Numbered from the stretch's first letter, positions 7,708 to 17,923 are shown. The stretch: 64,000 nucleotides of DNA from Tateyamaria sp. Alg231-49 (GCF_900143535.1 NZ_FRFA01000004.1:1-64000); one strand, 5' to 3'. Translations and numbers: made by a program. The notes: generated by a model not told the origin, from the sequence alone.

Positions 7708-9009
7708 ATGACCATTTCTTCTTCTCTAAATGCAGGTGTCGCGGGCCTACAAGCGAACGCGACGCGACTTGCGGCCATTGCGGACAACATCGCGAACTCA
7801 TCCACGTATGGATACAAAACTGTAGAAACCGATTTCAGTTCACTGGTAATTTCGTCAAGCGGTGGGTCGTATTCTGCAGGTGGGGTACGCGCAACCACTG
7901 TGCGTCTCATTGATGAAAGTGGTTCGCTCGTATCAACATCGAGCGCGACCGATTTGGCGGTGCGCGGCGGCGGCATGTTACCCGTTGCGCAAATCAGCGA
8001 GATCGAAGCTTCAAATGGCATGCCCAATATGCTCCTGACGACAACAGGGTCATTTGGGACAGATGCCGACGGATATCTGGTTTCTGACTCTGGCTTGGTT
8101 TTGCTGGGCTGGCCCGCTCTGCCTGACGGGACAATTCCAAATTTTCCCCGCGATACTTCAGACGGCTTGGAACCAGTTCAAATCAACGTCAATCAGGTCT
8201 CTGGCGAGCCAACGACGCAAATGTCCCTTGGCGTAAACTTGCCAGCGACCGACACCGACGCCGGATCAATCGGAGACGTGCAATATTTGTCCGTGGAATA
8301 CTTTGACAATCTTGGGACGTCTGAGAACATCAACATCAGCTTTACCCCAACAGTCCCGGCCACCGGTTCTTCAAATGAATGGACGGTTGTGATAACGGAT
8401 TCGGCGCTCGATAACGCGGTCGTCGGGGAATATGTGCTGACATTCGACAACAGCCGTACCTCTGGCGGCACGCTTGCAAGTGTGACCACGATCAGCGGTG
8501 GCGCCTATGATGGGGCAACAGGCAATCTGATTATCGCTGCCGAAGGTGGCCCATTGGAAATCAACATCGGCGCACTGGGCGATGATGATGGAATCACACA
8601 ATTGTCCGACAGTTTTGCACCCGTCTCCATTTCCAAGGACGGTTCACCAGTGGGGAACATGACCAATGTCGAAATAGACGCCAACGGGTTTGTTACAGCA
8701 TTCTTTGACACCGGCATCAGCCGCATAGTCTACCAGATTCCACTGGTCGACCTGCCAAACCCCAATGGGATGGTCGCACTTGATCACCAAACCTATTTGC
8801 CCTCTCCGGAAAGTGGCAACTTCTTTTTGTGGGATGCTGGTGACGGTCCGACAGGCGACATCGTTTCCTATGCACGCGAAGAATCCGCAGTAGACGTTGC
8901 CAATGAACTGACAGCCATGATCCAGACCCAGCGCGCCTATTCCTCAAATGCGAAGGTCATCCAAACCGTTGACGAGATGTTGCAGGAAACAACCAACATC
9001 AAGCGGTAA
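7708..9009 (+). CDS. flgE: Flagellar hook protein FlgE
   Basis: A 433-residue axial protein. The N-terminus (SSLNAGVAGLQANATRLAAI then ADNIANSSTYGYKT) is the rod/hook signature that forms the central coiled coil, and the C-terminus (ELTAMIQTQRAYSSNAKVIQ, then VDEMLQETTNIKR) pairs with it. Between lie the hook beta domains with many Asp/Gly/Thr residues. It polymerises outside the cell into the flexible hook. The ATG at 7708 follows an AAAGG ribosome site and matches the family start; a TTG at 7684 would add an unlikely leader. It leads a run of flagellar genes. Confidence 0.92.
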   Translation: MTISSSLNAGVAGLQANATRLAAIADNIANSSTYGYKTVETDFSSLVISSSGGSYSAGGVRATTVRLIDESGSLVSTSSATDLAVRGGGMLPVAQISEIEASNGMPNMLLTTTGSFGTDADGYLVSDSGLVLLGWPALPDGTIPNFPRDTSDGLEPVQINVNQVSGEPTTQMSLGVNLPATDTDAGSIGDVQYLSVEYFDNLGTSENINISFTPTVPATGSSNEWTVVITDSALDNAVVGEYVLTFDNSRTSGGTLASVTTISGGAYDGATGNLIIAAEGGPLEINIGALGDDDGITQLSDSFAPVSISKDGSPVGNMTNVEIDANGFVTAFFDTGISRIVYQIPLVDLPNPNGMVALDHQTYLPSPESGNFFLWDAGDGPTGDIVSYAREESAVDVANELTAMIQTQRAYSSNAKVIQTVDEMLQETTNIKR

Positions 9010-9053
9010 TCACGCGTGGATGATCATCCACGCCCGTAACAAAGGGTCACGTA

Positions 9054-10508
9054 ATGACCATTTCAAGCGCTCTCAATTCGGCAATGTCTGGCCTTCAAGC
9101 AGCCAGTCAGGCCTCCGGGTTGGTATCCAACAACATCGCGAATGCGCTGACGCCTGGATACGCGCCGCGCACTCTTTCGTTGTCGTCTTCCTCGATCGGC
9201 ACAACGGGCGGCGTTCAGATCAACGGTGTGGTTCGCCACCTCGACATGCAGGTCATCGCCGATCGCCGGTTGGCCGGCGCGGAATTTGGCTACCGGGCAA
9301 CGACGTCCGACTATCTGAACCAGATCGAGGATATTATCGGAACTCCAGACGAAGAGGCGTCTCTGTCTGGTCTACTGGCAAGTTTCGAAAGCACCCTTAT
9401 TCTGGCAAGCAGCAGACCCGATGCCGTGGAACGGCTAGATGCCACTACTTTGAGCGCGGACGATTTGGCCAAATCGATAAACGACGTTGCTGATGGTATT
9501 CAATCCGCGCGCACGGACGCAGACCAAAGTATCGCTGAGCAAGTCGATCGTTTGAACCAAGCCTTGCAAGATGTTCAAAAACTCAACGAAAGCATAACTG
9601 CAGCAAACGTCCAGAAAAACGATGCCTCGGGTCTTCTGGACCAGCGTCAGGTTCTGATTGATGAAATCAGCGAAATCGTTCCGGTCAGAGTGCTGGACAG
9701 GGACAACGGAACCGTCGCGCTATATTCGACAGGGGGCGGAATCCTGTTGGACGGGAACGCGGCAGAGGTTGGGTTTGAACCTTCAAACGTTGTTACTCCA
9801 TTCATGTCCATCGAAGACGGAAGCCTGTCCGGGCTGACAATAAACGGGGTCTCGGTCAACACGTCATCCGACAACGGCCGGTTGCATGGCGGCACACTTG
9901 GCGCGCAATTCGAAATTCGAGATGAACTGGCGCCGGAAACACAGACTCAGATCGACGCGCTCGCTCGCGATTTGATCGAACGGTTTGAATCAAGTGCAGT
10001 TGATCCAACCCTCGCACCAGGCCAGGCTGGCTTGTTTACAGACCAGGGCGACGCCCTGGATCCAACTCTCGAACTCGGGCTGGCCAACCGGATTTCCCTG
10101 AACACGCTCGTCGATCCCACCGCGGGCGGGGAAACATGGCGTCTCAGAGACGGCCTTGGCGCGGTCACTCCGGGAGATACAGGCGATGCCACCCTATTGA
10201 ACGCTTTTTCAGATGCACTCACTGAAACTCGGGTGCCCCTATCGGGATCATATGGATCGGCAGCACTATCCGCTGCCGGAATAGCAACCAGCCTGTCTTC
10301 ACAAATCGGAACATCTCGTTTGCGAGAGGACCAGCAGCTCAGTTTCGCTTCGGCGCAGTACTATGAGCTCAGCGAACTGGCGCTCGCCAACGGTGTAGAT
10401 ACAGATGTCGAACTCCAGAACCTCATGGTGATCGAGCAAGCCTATGCCGCGAACGCGAGAGTCATCGAAACGGCCGACGAAATGTTCAACACACTTCTAG
10501 GGATCTAA
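9054..10508 (+). CDS. flgK: Flagellar hook-associated protein 1 FlgK
   Basis: A 484-residue protein that joins the hook to the filament. It begins with SALNSAMSGLQAASQASGLV and NNIANALTPGYAPRT, the conserved N-terminal helix of hook-associated proteins, has the helical and domain-swap middle with NASGLLDQRQVLIDEIS-like sequence (DASGLLDQRQVLIDEISE), and ends in ELQNLMVIEQAYAANARVI then ETADEMFNTLLGI, the matching C-terminal helix. Length is within the shorter range of FlgK. It follows flgE by 44 bases and precedes flgL by two bases, so the three are surely cotranscribed. Confidence 0.92.
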   Translation: MTISSALNSAMSGLQAASQASGLVSNNIANALTPGYAPRTLSLSSSSIGTTGGVQINGVVRHLDMQVIADRRLAGAEFGYRATTSDYLNQIEDIIGTPDEEASLSGLLASFESTLILASSRPDAVERLDATTLSADDLAKSINDVADGIQSARTDADQSIAEQVDRLNQALQDVQKLNESITAANVQKNDASGLLDQRQVLIDEISEIVPVRVLDRDNGTVALYSTGGGILLDGNAAEVGFEPSNVVTPFMSIEDGSLSGLTINGVSVNTSSDNGRLHGGTLGAQFEIRDELAPETQTQIDALARDLIERFESSAVDPTLAPGQAGLFTDQGDALDPTLELGLANRISLNTLVDPTAGGETWRLRDGLGAVTPGDTGDATLLNAFSDALTETRVPLSGSYGSAALSAAGIATSLSSQIGTSRLREDQQLSFASAQYYELSELALANGVDTDVELQNLMVIEQAYAANARVIETADEMFNTLLGI

Positions 10509-10510
10509 GA

Positions 10511-11518
10511 ATGAACAGTTTTTCTCTTGGCGACCTCGCTCATTCATTCATGCTGCAAAGGCGTGGGGCAGAATTGCAGGCTGAATTTTCCCGTGTGACG
10601 GAAGAAGTCGCCAGCGGACAAGTGAGCGATATCAAGTCAGTTCTGGCCGGGAACACCGGATACCTGATCGACATTGAAAACAATTTGCAGGCACTGACAA
10701 GCTATGCCGTCGCCACAGTAGAAGCCGCACAATTGGCTGACGCAACCCAAGCTGTGCTTGAGCTGGTGAACACAAGCGTCGAACAGCTGAATTCAGTACT
10801 CGTCGCCATGCCCAGCAGCGCTCAGGGCGCTATTCTGGATCAGTTTTCAAATGACGCCGAAATAGAGATGGCGACAATCGTAAGCGCATTAAACACGACT
10901 TCGGGTGGACGAAGCGTCTTTGCCGGTCTCGCCACAGACCGGAGCGCATTGGAAGGCGTTGGCGTCATCCTTGATGCACTGCGCGCCGCGACCGCAACAG
11001 CGACAACACCAGACGAACTAAAAACACTGGCCGAACAATGGTTCGACGATCCATTGGGCTTTACTGCGGTCGCTTACACCGGCACCGATGAAGCTCTTGC
11101 GCCCTTTCGAGTTGGCGACAATGAAACGGTGAGCGTCAACGTCACTGCCAATGACTCAGCGCTGCGTGACATCTTGATGAATGTTTCAGTTGCTGTGATC
11201 AGCAAAGATGAGGCTTTCGGGTTCAGCACCATTGAACGCCAAGACCTGCTGCGGGATTCCGGAGAGGGTTTGTTTCAGGTTCAGACCGATCTGACGGCCA
11301 TCCGGGCATCGGTTGGTTTTGCCCAGGCGAGGATTGACGCCGTATCGACCCGAAATGCGACTGAGGAAAACGGGCTGCTGATCGCAAGGGCCGCCCTGCT
11401 TCAAGTTGATCCTTTTGAAGCGGCCTCTGAACTGGAGGCAGTACAATTTCAACTTCAAAGTCTATACACAGTGGCCGCGCGCATGTCCGACATGTCGTTT
11501 GTGAATTTCATCCGATGA
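10511..11518 (+). CDS. flgL: Flagellar hook-associated protein 3 FlgL
   Basis: A 335-residue flagellin-like protein forming the second junction ring between hook and filament. The N-terminal part is a long helix (SFMLQRRGAELQAEFSRVTE, EEVASGQ) ahead of a divergent middle, and the C-terminal helix carries NGLLIARAALLQVDPFEAAS and ends in MSDMSFVNFIR, as in alphaproteobacterial FlgL. Sequence identity to enterobacterial FlgL would be low, so position between flgK and flgI carries much of the weight. Its stop overlaps the flgI start by four bases (ATGA), which implies translational coupling. Confidence 0.85.
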   Translation: MNSFSLGDLAHSFMLQRRGAELQAEFSRVTEEVASGQVSDIKSVLAGNTGYLIDIENNLQALTSYAVATVEAAQLADATQAVLELVNTSVEQLNSVLVAMPSSAQGAILDQFSNDAEIEMATIVSALNTTSGGRSVFAGLATDRSALEGVGVILDALRAATATATTPDELKTLAEQWFDDPLGFTAVAYTGTDEALAPFRVGDNETVSVNVTANDSALRDILMNVSVAVISKDEAFGFSTIERQDLLRDSGEGLFQVQTDLTAIRASVGFAQARIDAVSTRNATEENGLLIARAALLQVDPFEAASELEAVQFQLQSLYTVAARMSDMSFVNFIR

Positions 11519-12615
11519 GATGGTTTCTTTCATTCATAATGGCCGCTTTTTTTGTTCAGGCGGCAGTCGCTGGCCCCGTTCGGATCAAGGACCTCGTTGA
11601 ATTTGATGGAGTTCGAGGGAATGACCTCGTTGGTTACGGTTTGGTCGTTGGTCTCGATGGGACGGGTGACGGATTGCGCAACGCGCCTTTCACCGAAGAC
11701 ATAATGACGAACATCCTTGAACGGCTTGGCGTGAATATCACAGGGGAACAGTTCAGGCCCAAGAACGTGGCAGCCGTTTTTGTGACTGCGACACTTCCAC
11801 AGTTTTCCCGCAGCGGGTCGCAAATTGATGTGACCGTCTCTGCGATCGGAGACGCCCAAAGTCTTTTGGGTGGGACGCTTATTATGACACCGCTGAACGC
11901 AGCGGATGGTCAGATCTATGCCGTGGCCCAAGGCACCATAATCGCCGGCGGAGCTGTCGCTGAGGGAGATGGCGCACGCGTCACGCAAGGCGTTCCGACG
12001 TCAGGTGTCATTCCTTCGGGTGCTCGGGTGGAGCGCGAGATCGAGTTCGAACTGAGCAGTTTGACAGACGTGCGATTGGCATTGCGCAATGCAGATTTTA
12101 CCACCGCTGCAAGGATCGAAGAGGCAATCAACAATGACTTTAGGCGAGCCGTTGCCACCATGCTGGATTCTGGCACCGTAAGCCTGAATATCCCAAACAC
12201 GCGTATGCGATCCGTCGCCCACGCCATAGGTCGGGTTGAGAATATTACTGTCGAACCTGAGCGCAAGGCGCGGGTCGTCGTCGATCAAAGATCTGGAACA
12301 ATCCTCATGGGGGACGACGTTCGTATTTCGCGGGTCGCAGTCTCGCAAGGCAACCTGACGCTCCGCATTCAGGAACAACCCCTTGCCGTGCAACCGAACC
12401 CTTTCGCCGAAGGCTCGACCGTTGTCGTTCCTCGCACGACCGCAGACATACAGGATGATGAAGGCATCGGTTTGGCGGAGATTCCGGAGGGCGCTTCGCT
12501 GTCAGAGGTTATTGCTGGCCTGAATGCGTTAGGCGTCGCGCCCCGGGACATGATCGACATCCTGAAAAGCATCAAAGCCGCAGGCGCACTGCACGCCGAA
12601 TTCGTCGTGCGGTAA
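11515..12615 (+). CDS. flgI: Flagellar P-ring protein FlgI
   Basis: A 366-residue protein exported by a Sec signal peptide (cleavage likely after AVA at residue 19) that assembles the periplasmic P ring around the flagellar rod. The family signature follows at once: RIKDLVEFDGVRGNDLVGYG and VVGLDGTGD. Other hallmarks are TVSAIGDAQSLLGGTLIMTPL, GTIIAGG and the closing VIAGLNALGVAPRDMIDILKSIKAAGALHAE split over two short motifs. Start is fixed by the ATGA overlap with flgL and the signal peptide. It is the last gene of the visible flagellar run. Confidence 0.95.
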   Translation: MRWFLSFIMAAFFVQAAVAGPVRIKDLVEFDGVRGNDLVGYGLVVGLDGTGDGLRNAPFTEDIMTNILERLGVNITGEQFRPKNVAAVFVTATLPQFSRSGSQIDVTVSAIGDAQSLLGGTLIMTPLNAADGQIYAVAQGTIIAGGAVAEGDGARVTQGVPTSGVIPSGARVEREIEFELSSLTDVRLALRNADFTTAARIEEAINNDFRRAVATMLDSGTVSLNIPNTRMRSVAHAIGRVENITVEPERKARVVVDQRSGTILMGDDVRISRVAVSQGNLTLRIQEQPLAVQPNPFAEGSTVVVPRTTADIQDDEGIGLAEIPEGASLSEVIAGLNALGVAPRDMIDILKSIKAAGALHAEFVVR

Positions 12616-13098
12616 CATAGTCGAAACACCGGCTAAACACAGATCCTTGCTTCATTCGAAGTGCGACAAAGCATAGTTAGCCTAGCGCACAAGCAGCCGA
12701 TAAAACGGGTGGGCAGTCTCTCGTCAAACTTCGACTTTCCAAGTTTGGGCAAATGCTGATGCCAAGGACGCCCCGTCAAAAGGACTTGAAGAATCCCCTT
12801 TTCAAGCAGCGCGGATGGTTTGCGTATACAATGCAATTGGTCCGTTTCGAGGCACCCCAAAAACCGCACGCACAATAGCGGACACTCACCGTCACCAGAT
12901 CGTTGACATGGCAATGATATGTATGCGTAGAGTTTCGACAGAAACAGAACAAATGGTCGCTCAAATGACACGCGCCCTTCGCAACCCAATGCTGCGCCGC
13001 GAGACAGGCTGTGACCTCGTCACCTGACGCTTGCCAGAACAACCGCCGTTCTTTGGCGGGATTGCACCGTTCTTTTTCCTTACGACTGGCACCCCTAA
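12616..13098. other. Long intergenic stretch upstream of hyuA
   Basis: I see no gene I can support in these 483 bases. They hold the inverted repeat CTTGAA-N10-TTCAAG (about 12785-12806), then GCGTATACAATGCAA with a good -10-like TACAAT and a GTATAC core of the kind bound by GntR-family regulators, and CCGCC-N7-GGCGG (near 13042-13058). A 70-codon open frame at 12815-13027 has no ribosome site or family resemblance. This is the likely promoter region of the hyuAB operon; no regulator gene lies nearby. Confidence 0.4.
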
Positions 13099-15198
13099 AT
13101 GACTTCCACAGATGAATACCGTCTGGCGATTGATATCGGTGGCACATTCACAGACACCGTTCTGATCGACGGGGTCCACGGCATCTTGGCCACTGCCAAG
13201 ACCCCTACAACGACGCACGCGCCAGACCTCGCGGCGATGGAAGGGGCGACGCGGGTTTTGCAAACAGCCGGTATCGGTTGGGACCAAGTCGGGACGTTCA
13301 TTCATGGCACAACGCTCGCCACCAACGCGCTGATCGAACGCCGGGGCGCATCCGTTGCCACGATTACGACAGAAGGGTTTCGGGACATTCTGGAGATCGC
13401 GTTTGAGCGTCGATACAGCCAATACGCGATCAACATCGAAAAACCTGATCTGATCGTGCAACGCAAACATGCGTTCACGATTCGGGGCCGAATGAATGCC
13501 CAAGGTGAAGAGGTCGAACCCATCGACTTGAGCGGTGTCGTGGCGCTGGCAGAGACATTGCGGACCCAAAAGATCGAAGCCGTCGCAATTTGCCTTTTGC
13601 ATGCTTACGCCAATCCGGCGCATGAGCGCGCCTTGCGCAACGCGCTTCTGAAACAGATGCCTGACCTTGTCATCTCACTCAGTCACGAAGTCAGCCCGGA
13701 AGCACGAGAGTTTGATCGGCTGTGCACCACTATCGCCAATGCCTATATCCAGCCACTGATGGCCGGATACCTCGCCAATATTCAAACACGGTTCAAGGCT
13801 GCGGGGCTGACGTGCCCGATCCTGATGATGACGGCAGGGGGCGGGATGACCACGCTCGAAACCGCGGCACGCTTACCAATTCGTCTTGTAGAGTCTGGCC
13901 CAGCGGGGGGTGCCATTTTGGCGGCGCGCATTGCCCGGGAGACCGGGGCTTCTGAGGTGCTGTCCTTTGACATGGGCGGCACGACCGCAAAGCTGTCGCT
14001 GATCAATGGTTTTCGCCCGCAGATGTCACGCAAGTTCGAAGTGTCACGCGCCGCTCGTTTTATCAAAGGGTCCGGAATGCCAGTGCGCATCCCCGTAATC
14101 GAGATGATTGAGATTGGGGCAGGCGGAGGGTCGATCGCAACCGTGGACACCCTTGGCCGCGTGACTGTTGGCCCGCAAAGTGCAGGGTCCGATCCTGGGC
14201 CCGTGGGATTTGGCAAAGGTGGAACCGCTCCCACAGTTACAGATGCAGACATCGCTTTGGGTTACATCGACCCTGACCGCTTTGCCGAAGGGCGATTGCA
14301 GATAGACAGGCCCGCATCCGAAGCCGCGCTTGCAGACAGCATCGGTTCTCAATTGGGCCTAAATGCCGGGTCATCCGCCACCGCAGTGACTGAAATTGTC
14401 GATGAGGCGATGGCCAGCGCCGCCCGAATGCACGCGGTAGAGTCGGGCAAAGACGTGTCAGAACGGCTGATGATCGCATTCGGTGGCAATGGCCCCCTGC
14501 ACGCGACTCGGCTGGCGCGTCGTGCAGGAATCAGCCGGATCTTGATCCCGCAAGACCCCGGTGTGGGTTCAGCGGTGGGCTTCCTGTTCGCGCCCGTCTC
14601 GTTTGAGATCATTCGTTCGCATTACACAACGCTCGACGAACTTGATCCCGATGCCATTAATTCATTGCTCAGCGATATGCAGGCCGAAGCAACCGAAGTT
14701 GTGCGAGCAGGTGCCCCGGCAAGCAAACTGCACGAGCGGCGCGTCGCATTCATGCGCTACAAAGGGCAAGGACATGAGATCGAGATCGAACTGGACCCAC
14801 GGGCACTGAACGCCTCGGGCATCACAGACCTGACCACCGCCTTTGAAGCAGAGTACCAGCGCCAATTTGGCAGACGCGTTCCCGGCATGACCATCGAAAT
14901 CCTGAACTGGGGACTGTCCATGTCCTCGACCGCGCCAGCCCTGACAGAAGCGCCGCCACCACCCGCCGCAAACCACATCTCGGCGACCAGCGCGCGCATG
15001 GTATGGTGCAACATTGCCGAGGACTGGCGGAACGCCGGAGTGTTTGACCGAGCAGATTTGCAACCCGGAGATACGTTTGATGGACCTGCCTTGATCGTTG
15101 AGCCGCAAACGACAACGTTTGTCAGCACCGACTTTCGCGCCAGCATCGACGCTCGGCGCAACATCTGGATGACCACAAGACACGAGGCCGCTTCATGA
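13099..15198 (+). CDS. hyuA: Hydantoinase/oxoprolinase family protein, A subunit
   Basis: A 699-residue ATP-dependent amidohydrolase subunit. It starts with the actin-fold nucleotide site IDIGGTFTDT at 11-20, followed by HGTTLATNALIERRGA, the second Gly-rich site ESGPAGGAILAARIA and FDMGGTTAKLS near 290, and FGGNGPLHATRLARRAGI. With HyuB such proteins open hydantoins, 5-oxoproline, or in related enzymes N-methylhydantoin or acetone/acetophenone-type substrates; the actual substrate cannot be read from sequence. It begins a tightly overlapping operon with hyuB (ATGA overlap). The absence of a strong ribosome site before the ATG is notable, but the start agrees with the family. Confidence 0.9.
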   Translation: MTSTDEYRLAIDIGGTFTDTVLIDGVHGILATAKTPTTTHAPDLAAMEGATRVLQTAGIGWDQVGTFIHGTTLATNALIERRGASVATITTEGFRDILEIAFERRYSQYAINIEKPDLIVQRKHAFTIRGRMNAQGEEVEPIDLSGVVALAETLRTQKIEAVAICLLHAYANPAHERALRNALLKQMPDLVISLSHEVSPEAREFDRLCTTIANAYIQPLMAGYLANIQTRFKAAGLTCPILMMTAGGGMTTLETAARLPIRLVESGPAGGAILAARIARETGASEVLSFDMGGTTAKLSLINGFRPQMSRKFEVSRAARFIKGSGMPVRIPVIEMIEIGAGGGSIATVDTLGRVTVGPQSAGSDPGPVGFGKGGTAPTVTDADIALGYIDPDRFAEGRLQIDRPASEAALADSIGSQLGLNAGSSATAVTEIVDEAMASAARMHAVESGKDVSERLMIAFGGNGPLHATRLARRAGISRILIPQDPGVGSAVGFLFAPVSFEIIRSHYTTLDELDPDAINSLLSDMQAEATEVVRAGAPASKLHERRVAFMRYKGQGHEIEIELDPRALNASGITDLTTAFEAEYQRQFGRRVPGMTIEILNWGLSMSSTAPALTEAPPPPAANHISATSARMVWCNIAEDWRNAGVFDRADLQPGDTFDGPALIVEPQTTTFVSTDFRASIDARRNIWMTTRHEAAS

Positions 15199-16844
15199 GC
15201 ATCTCAAGCACCAAACTGCAGGTCATGTGGAACCGATTGCTGGCTGTGGTCGAGGAGCAGGGACAGGCCCTCATCCGCGCCGCGTTCAGCCCGATTGTGC
15301 GCGAATGCGGTGACATCTCTGCTGGGATTTTTGACTTCGAGGGGCGGATGCTGGCGCAAGCGGTGACCGGAACACCCGGCCATATCAACACGATGGCCGA
15401 GGCGGTGATCACCCTGCGCGCGCAGTTCCCGGTGCAAGACATGAAACCCGGTGACATCTACATGACCAACGATCCGTGGATCGCATCGGGGCACCTCAAC
15501 GATTTTCTGCTGCTCATGCCCGTATTCCATACAGATCGCGTCATCGGCTTTACGTCCTGCACGTCGCACCTTGTAGATCTAGGCGGTTTGGGCATGGGAC
15601 CAGAGGGAAGCGATATCTATGACGAAGGGTTGCTGATCCCACCCTGCAAACTGGTCAGTGGCGGTGAGGTGAACGCCCTGCTGATGGACATCGTCAAGGC
15701 AAACTCCCGCGAACCAGTCGCCAATGAAGGTGACATCTATGCCCTCATCGCCTGTTGCGAAGCCGGGGCCACACGCCTGAGCGCTATGATGACCGAGTTC
15801 GGGATCGACGATCTGCAGGCCCTTTCGGACTACATTATCGATACCTCACACACAGCGACAGTCGCCGCCATCGCCAACCTCCCAAAGGGCACGTGGCACA
15901 ACACGCTTACCGTCGATGGATACGACAGCCCGATTACGCTGCGCGCATCTCTTACGATCGCCGAGGATCACCTATTGATCGACTTCACCGGCACAGACCC
16001 TTGCAGCGGTAAAGGCATCAACGTGCCGCTAAATTATGCGACTGCCTACACGGTCTTTGCCCTGCGCTGCATCATAGGACCCGAAACGCCGAACAACGCA
16101 GGTTCCCTTGCCCCTTTTCGCGTCACAGCGCCCAAGGGATGCATCTTAAACGCTCAGGCTCCCGCTCCAGTCGCAATGCGCCACACGCTGGGGCAGATGA
16201 CCCCGGACCTTGTGTATGGCTGCCTATCCCAAGCTTTGCCCGACATAGTGCCGGCAGAAGGCGCGTCATGCATGTACGACTTGCCTCTGCGCAACGCCCC
16301 GGCCACGGGCGCGCAGTCTCGCGAGCATTTCGCCGTTGAGTTGGTGTTCAACGGCGGGACTGGCGCGCGCCCAAAATTGGACGGCTTGTCCGCCACCGCA
16401 TTTCCCAGCGGCGTTTGGGGCAGTCAGGTGGAAACCACCGAGGCAGCAGCACCTGTTCTTATCCACCGACGCGAATTGCGCTCCGATTCCGGGGGGGCTG
16501 GTCGGTATCGCGGTGGCCTTGGCCAACGGATCGAGCTGAGTTCTTCAATTGACGAAGAGATCATGTTGTTTCTGTCTGTTGAGCGTGTGAACACGCCAGC
16601 CCAGGGCCGTTATGGCGGTGAGAACGGGGCGAGCGGACGCATTCGGTTGAACGAGGCAGGAGAGAATTTGCCAAGCAAGGGTGAGTTTCGCATCATGCCC
16701 GGCGAAACGTTGATCTTTGAAACACCCGGCGGCGGTGGCTTTGGTCCGCCCGAAGAAAGGTGCAGGGATGCCCTAGGGCGCGACATTGATGCCGGGCACG
16801 TCAGCGCCGAGGCCGCCAAAATCCAATATGGTGCCAAGTCATGA
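15195..16844 (+). CDS. hyuB: Hydantoinase B/oxoprolinase family protein
   Basis: A 549-residue partner of HyuA. Family marks: a start region SSTKLQVMWNRLLAVVEEQG, ERDCSAGIFD-like RECGDISAGIFDFEGRM, GHINTMAEAV, the metal-site region MTNDPWIASGHLNDFLLLMP with FTSCTSHLVDLGG, and a C-terminal FETPGGGGFGPPEER. These residues belong to the hydrolase half that acts after HyuA phosphorylates or activates the ring amide. The ATGA overlaps at both ends (with hyuA and the aminotransferase gene) show translational coupling. Length is normal. Confidence 0.9.
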   Translation: MSISSTKLQVMWNRLLAVVEEQGQALIRAAFSPIVRECGDISAGIFDFEGRMLAQAVTGTPGHINTMAEAVITLRAQFPVQDMKPGDIYMTNDPWIASGHLNDFLLLMPVFHTDRVIGFTSCTSHLVDLGGLGMGPEGSDIYDEGLLIPPCKLVSGGEVNALLMDIVKANSREPVANEGDIYALIACCEAGATRLSAMMTEFGIDDLQALSDYIIDTSHTATVAAIANLPKGTWHNTLTVDGYDSPITLRASLTIAEDHLLIDFTGTDPCSGKGINVPLNYATAYTVFALRCIIGPETPNNAGSLAPFRVTAPKGCILNAQAPAPVAMRHTLGQMTPDLVYGCLSQALPDIVPAEGASCMYDLPLRNAPATGAQSREHFAVELVFNGGTGARPKLDGLSATAFPSGVWGSQVETTEAAAPVLIHRRELRSDSGGAGRYRGGLGQRIELSSSIDEEIMLFLSVERVNTPAQGRYGGENGASGRIRLNEAGENLPSKGEFRIMPGETLIFETPGGGGFGPPEERCRDALGRDIDAGHVSAEAAKIQYGAKS

Positions 16845-17923
16845 CCAGTGCTTTACCCCATGTCGCATGTATGTCGCCCTATGCGCTCGCTGATATGGCA
16901 GCACCTGAGGGCATCGATCTGGTGTCCTTGTCACAAAACGAAAGCCTTCGCGGTCCAAGCCCACGTGCAATCGAAGCAGCGGCAGCGCGCCTTTTTGATG
17001 CATCTGCCTACCCCGATCCGGATTGGTCCGCCCTGCGCAATTCTCTGGCCAAACTCCACGGAATTTCTGCAGATGGCATTCTGTGCGGAAGCGGATCGCT
17101 TGACCTGATTGCCTGCATCGCCCGCACCTTTGCGGGTCCCGGGCGCGCAGTGCTGGCCCCAGCACACGCCTATCCGTTTTTCCGTACTGTCGCGCAAATG
17201 TCGAATGCACGTTTTGATACGGCCGCTGAAACAGAATGCGTCGCGGATGTGGATGCCCTGTTAGACAGTGTAAAGCCTGATACGGCACTGGTCTTTGTCG
17301 CCAACCCGGGCAATCCGACGGGCACGTGTATCACAAGGGATGACCTTGAGCGCCTCAGGACTGGTTTGCGTGACGATATTCTGTTGGTGATCGACGAAGC
17401 CTATGGTGAGTTTGCAGACCACTTTGCTGATCCCTGCTGGAACTTGGTGCAGGGCACAAACACAGTTGTTTTACGTACTCTATCCAAGGCTTATGGCATG
17501 GCCGGGTTCCGCGTCGGTTGGGGGTTATTTCCGCCACATATCTCCAACGAAGTGCGCAAGGTCATGAACCCGAACAACGTATCGGCACCTTCACAGGCGG
17601 CGGCGCAGGCTGCGGTGCTGGATCAAGCGTATATGAAAGAAACCTGTGCAATAACGGGTGCCTTGCGCGACCAAACGATTGAGGCACTGCGCCTCGCAGG
17701 TTTTAAGGTCCTGCCAAGCGTCACCAATTTCGCGCTGATCCTTTTTGACAGCGAAAGCGCTGCCCAATCTGCAGACGCAAGCTTGCGCGCCAAAGGTATC
17801 TTCTTGCGCCGTCAACAGGGGGCTGGTTTGCCCCATGCCTTGCGCATGACAATCGGTCCGGAAAAAGAGACACAGATGGCCATTTCTCGCCTGAAGTCCT
17901 GGCATAAGGAGCATTCCGCATGA
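16841..17923 (+). CDS. Class I/II aminotransferase, histidinol-phosphate-aminotransferase-like
   Basis: A 360-residue PLP enzyme of fold type I. The visible core is SLSQNESLRGPSP (the family's N-terminal Asn/Glu loop), GSGSLDLIACIARTF, NPGNPTG at 155-161, VIDEAYGEF with Asp185 holding the PLP nitrogen, and RTLSKAYGMAGFRVGWG with the PLP lysine Lys216. It resembles HisC but lies in a catabolic operon far from his genes, so it more likely transaminates an amino acid or oxo acid released by the HyuAB step. It overlaps hyuB and the next gene by four bases each. Confidence 0.85.
   Translation: MTSALPHVACMSPYALADMAAPEGIDLVSLSQNESLRGPSPRAIEAAAARLFDASAYPDPDWSALRNSLAKLHGISADGILCGSGSLDLIACIARTFAGPGRAVLAPAHAYPFFRTVAQMSNARFDTAAETECVADVDALLDSVKPDTALVFVANPGNPTGTCITRDDLERLRTGLRDDILLVIDEAYGEFADHFADPCWNLVQGTNTVVLRTLSKAYGMAGFRVGWGLFPPHISNEVRKVMNPNNVSAPSQAAAQAAVLDQAYMKETCAITGALRDQTIEALRLAGFKVLPSVTNFALILFDSESAAQSADASLRAKGIFLRRQQGAGLPHALRMTIGPEKETQMAISRLKSWHKEHSA

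Noticed and set aside
12815-13027. A 70-codon plus-strand open frame before hyuA
   Set aside because: No ribosome binding site, no family resemblance and unusual composition. I treat the region as regulatory.
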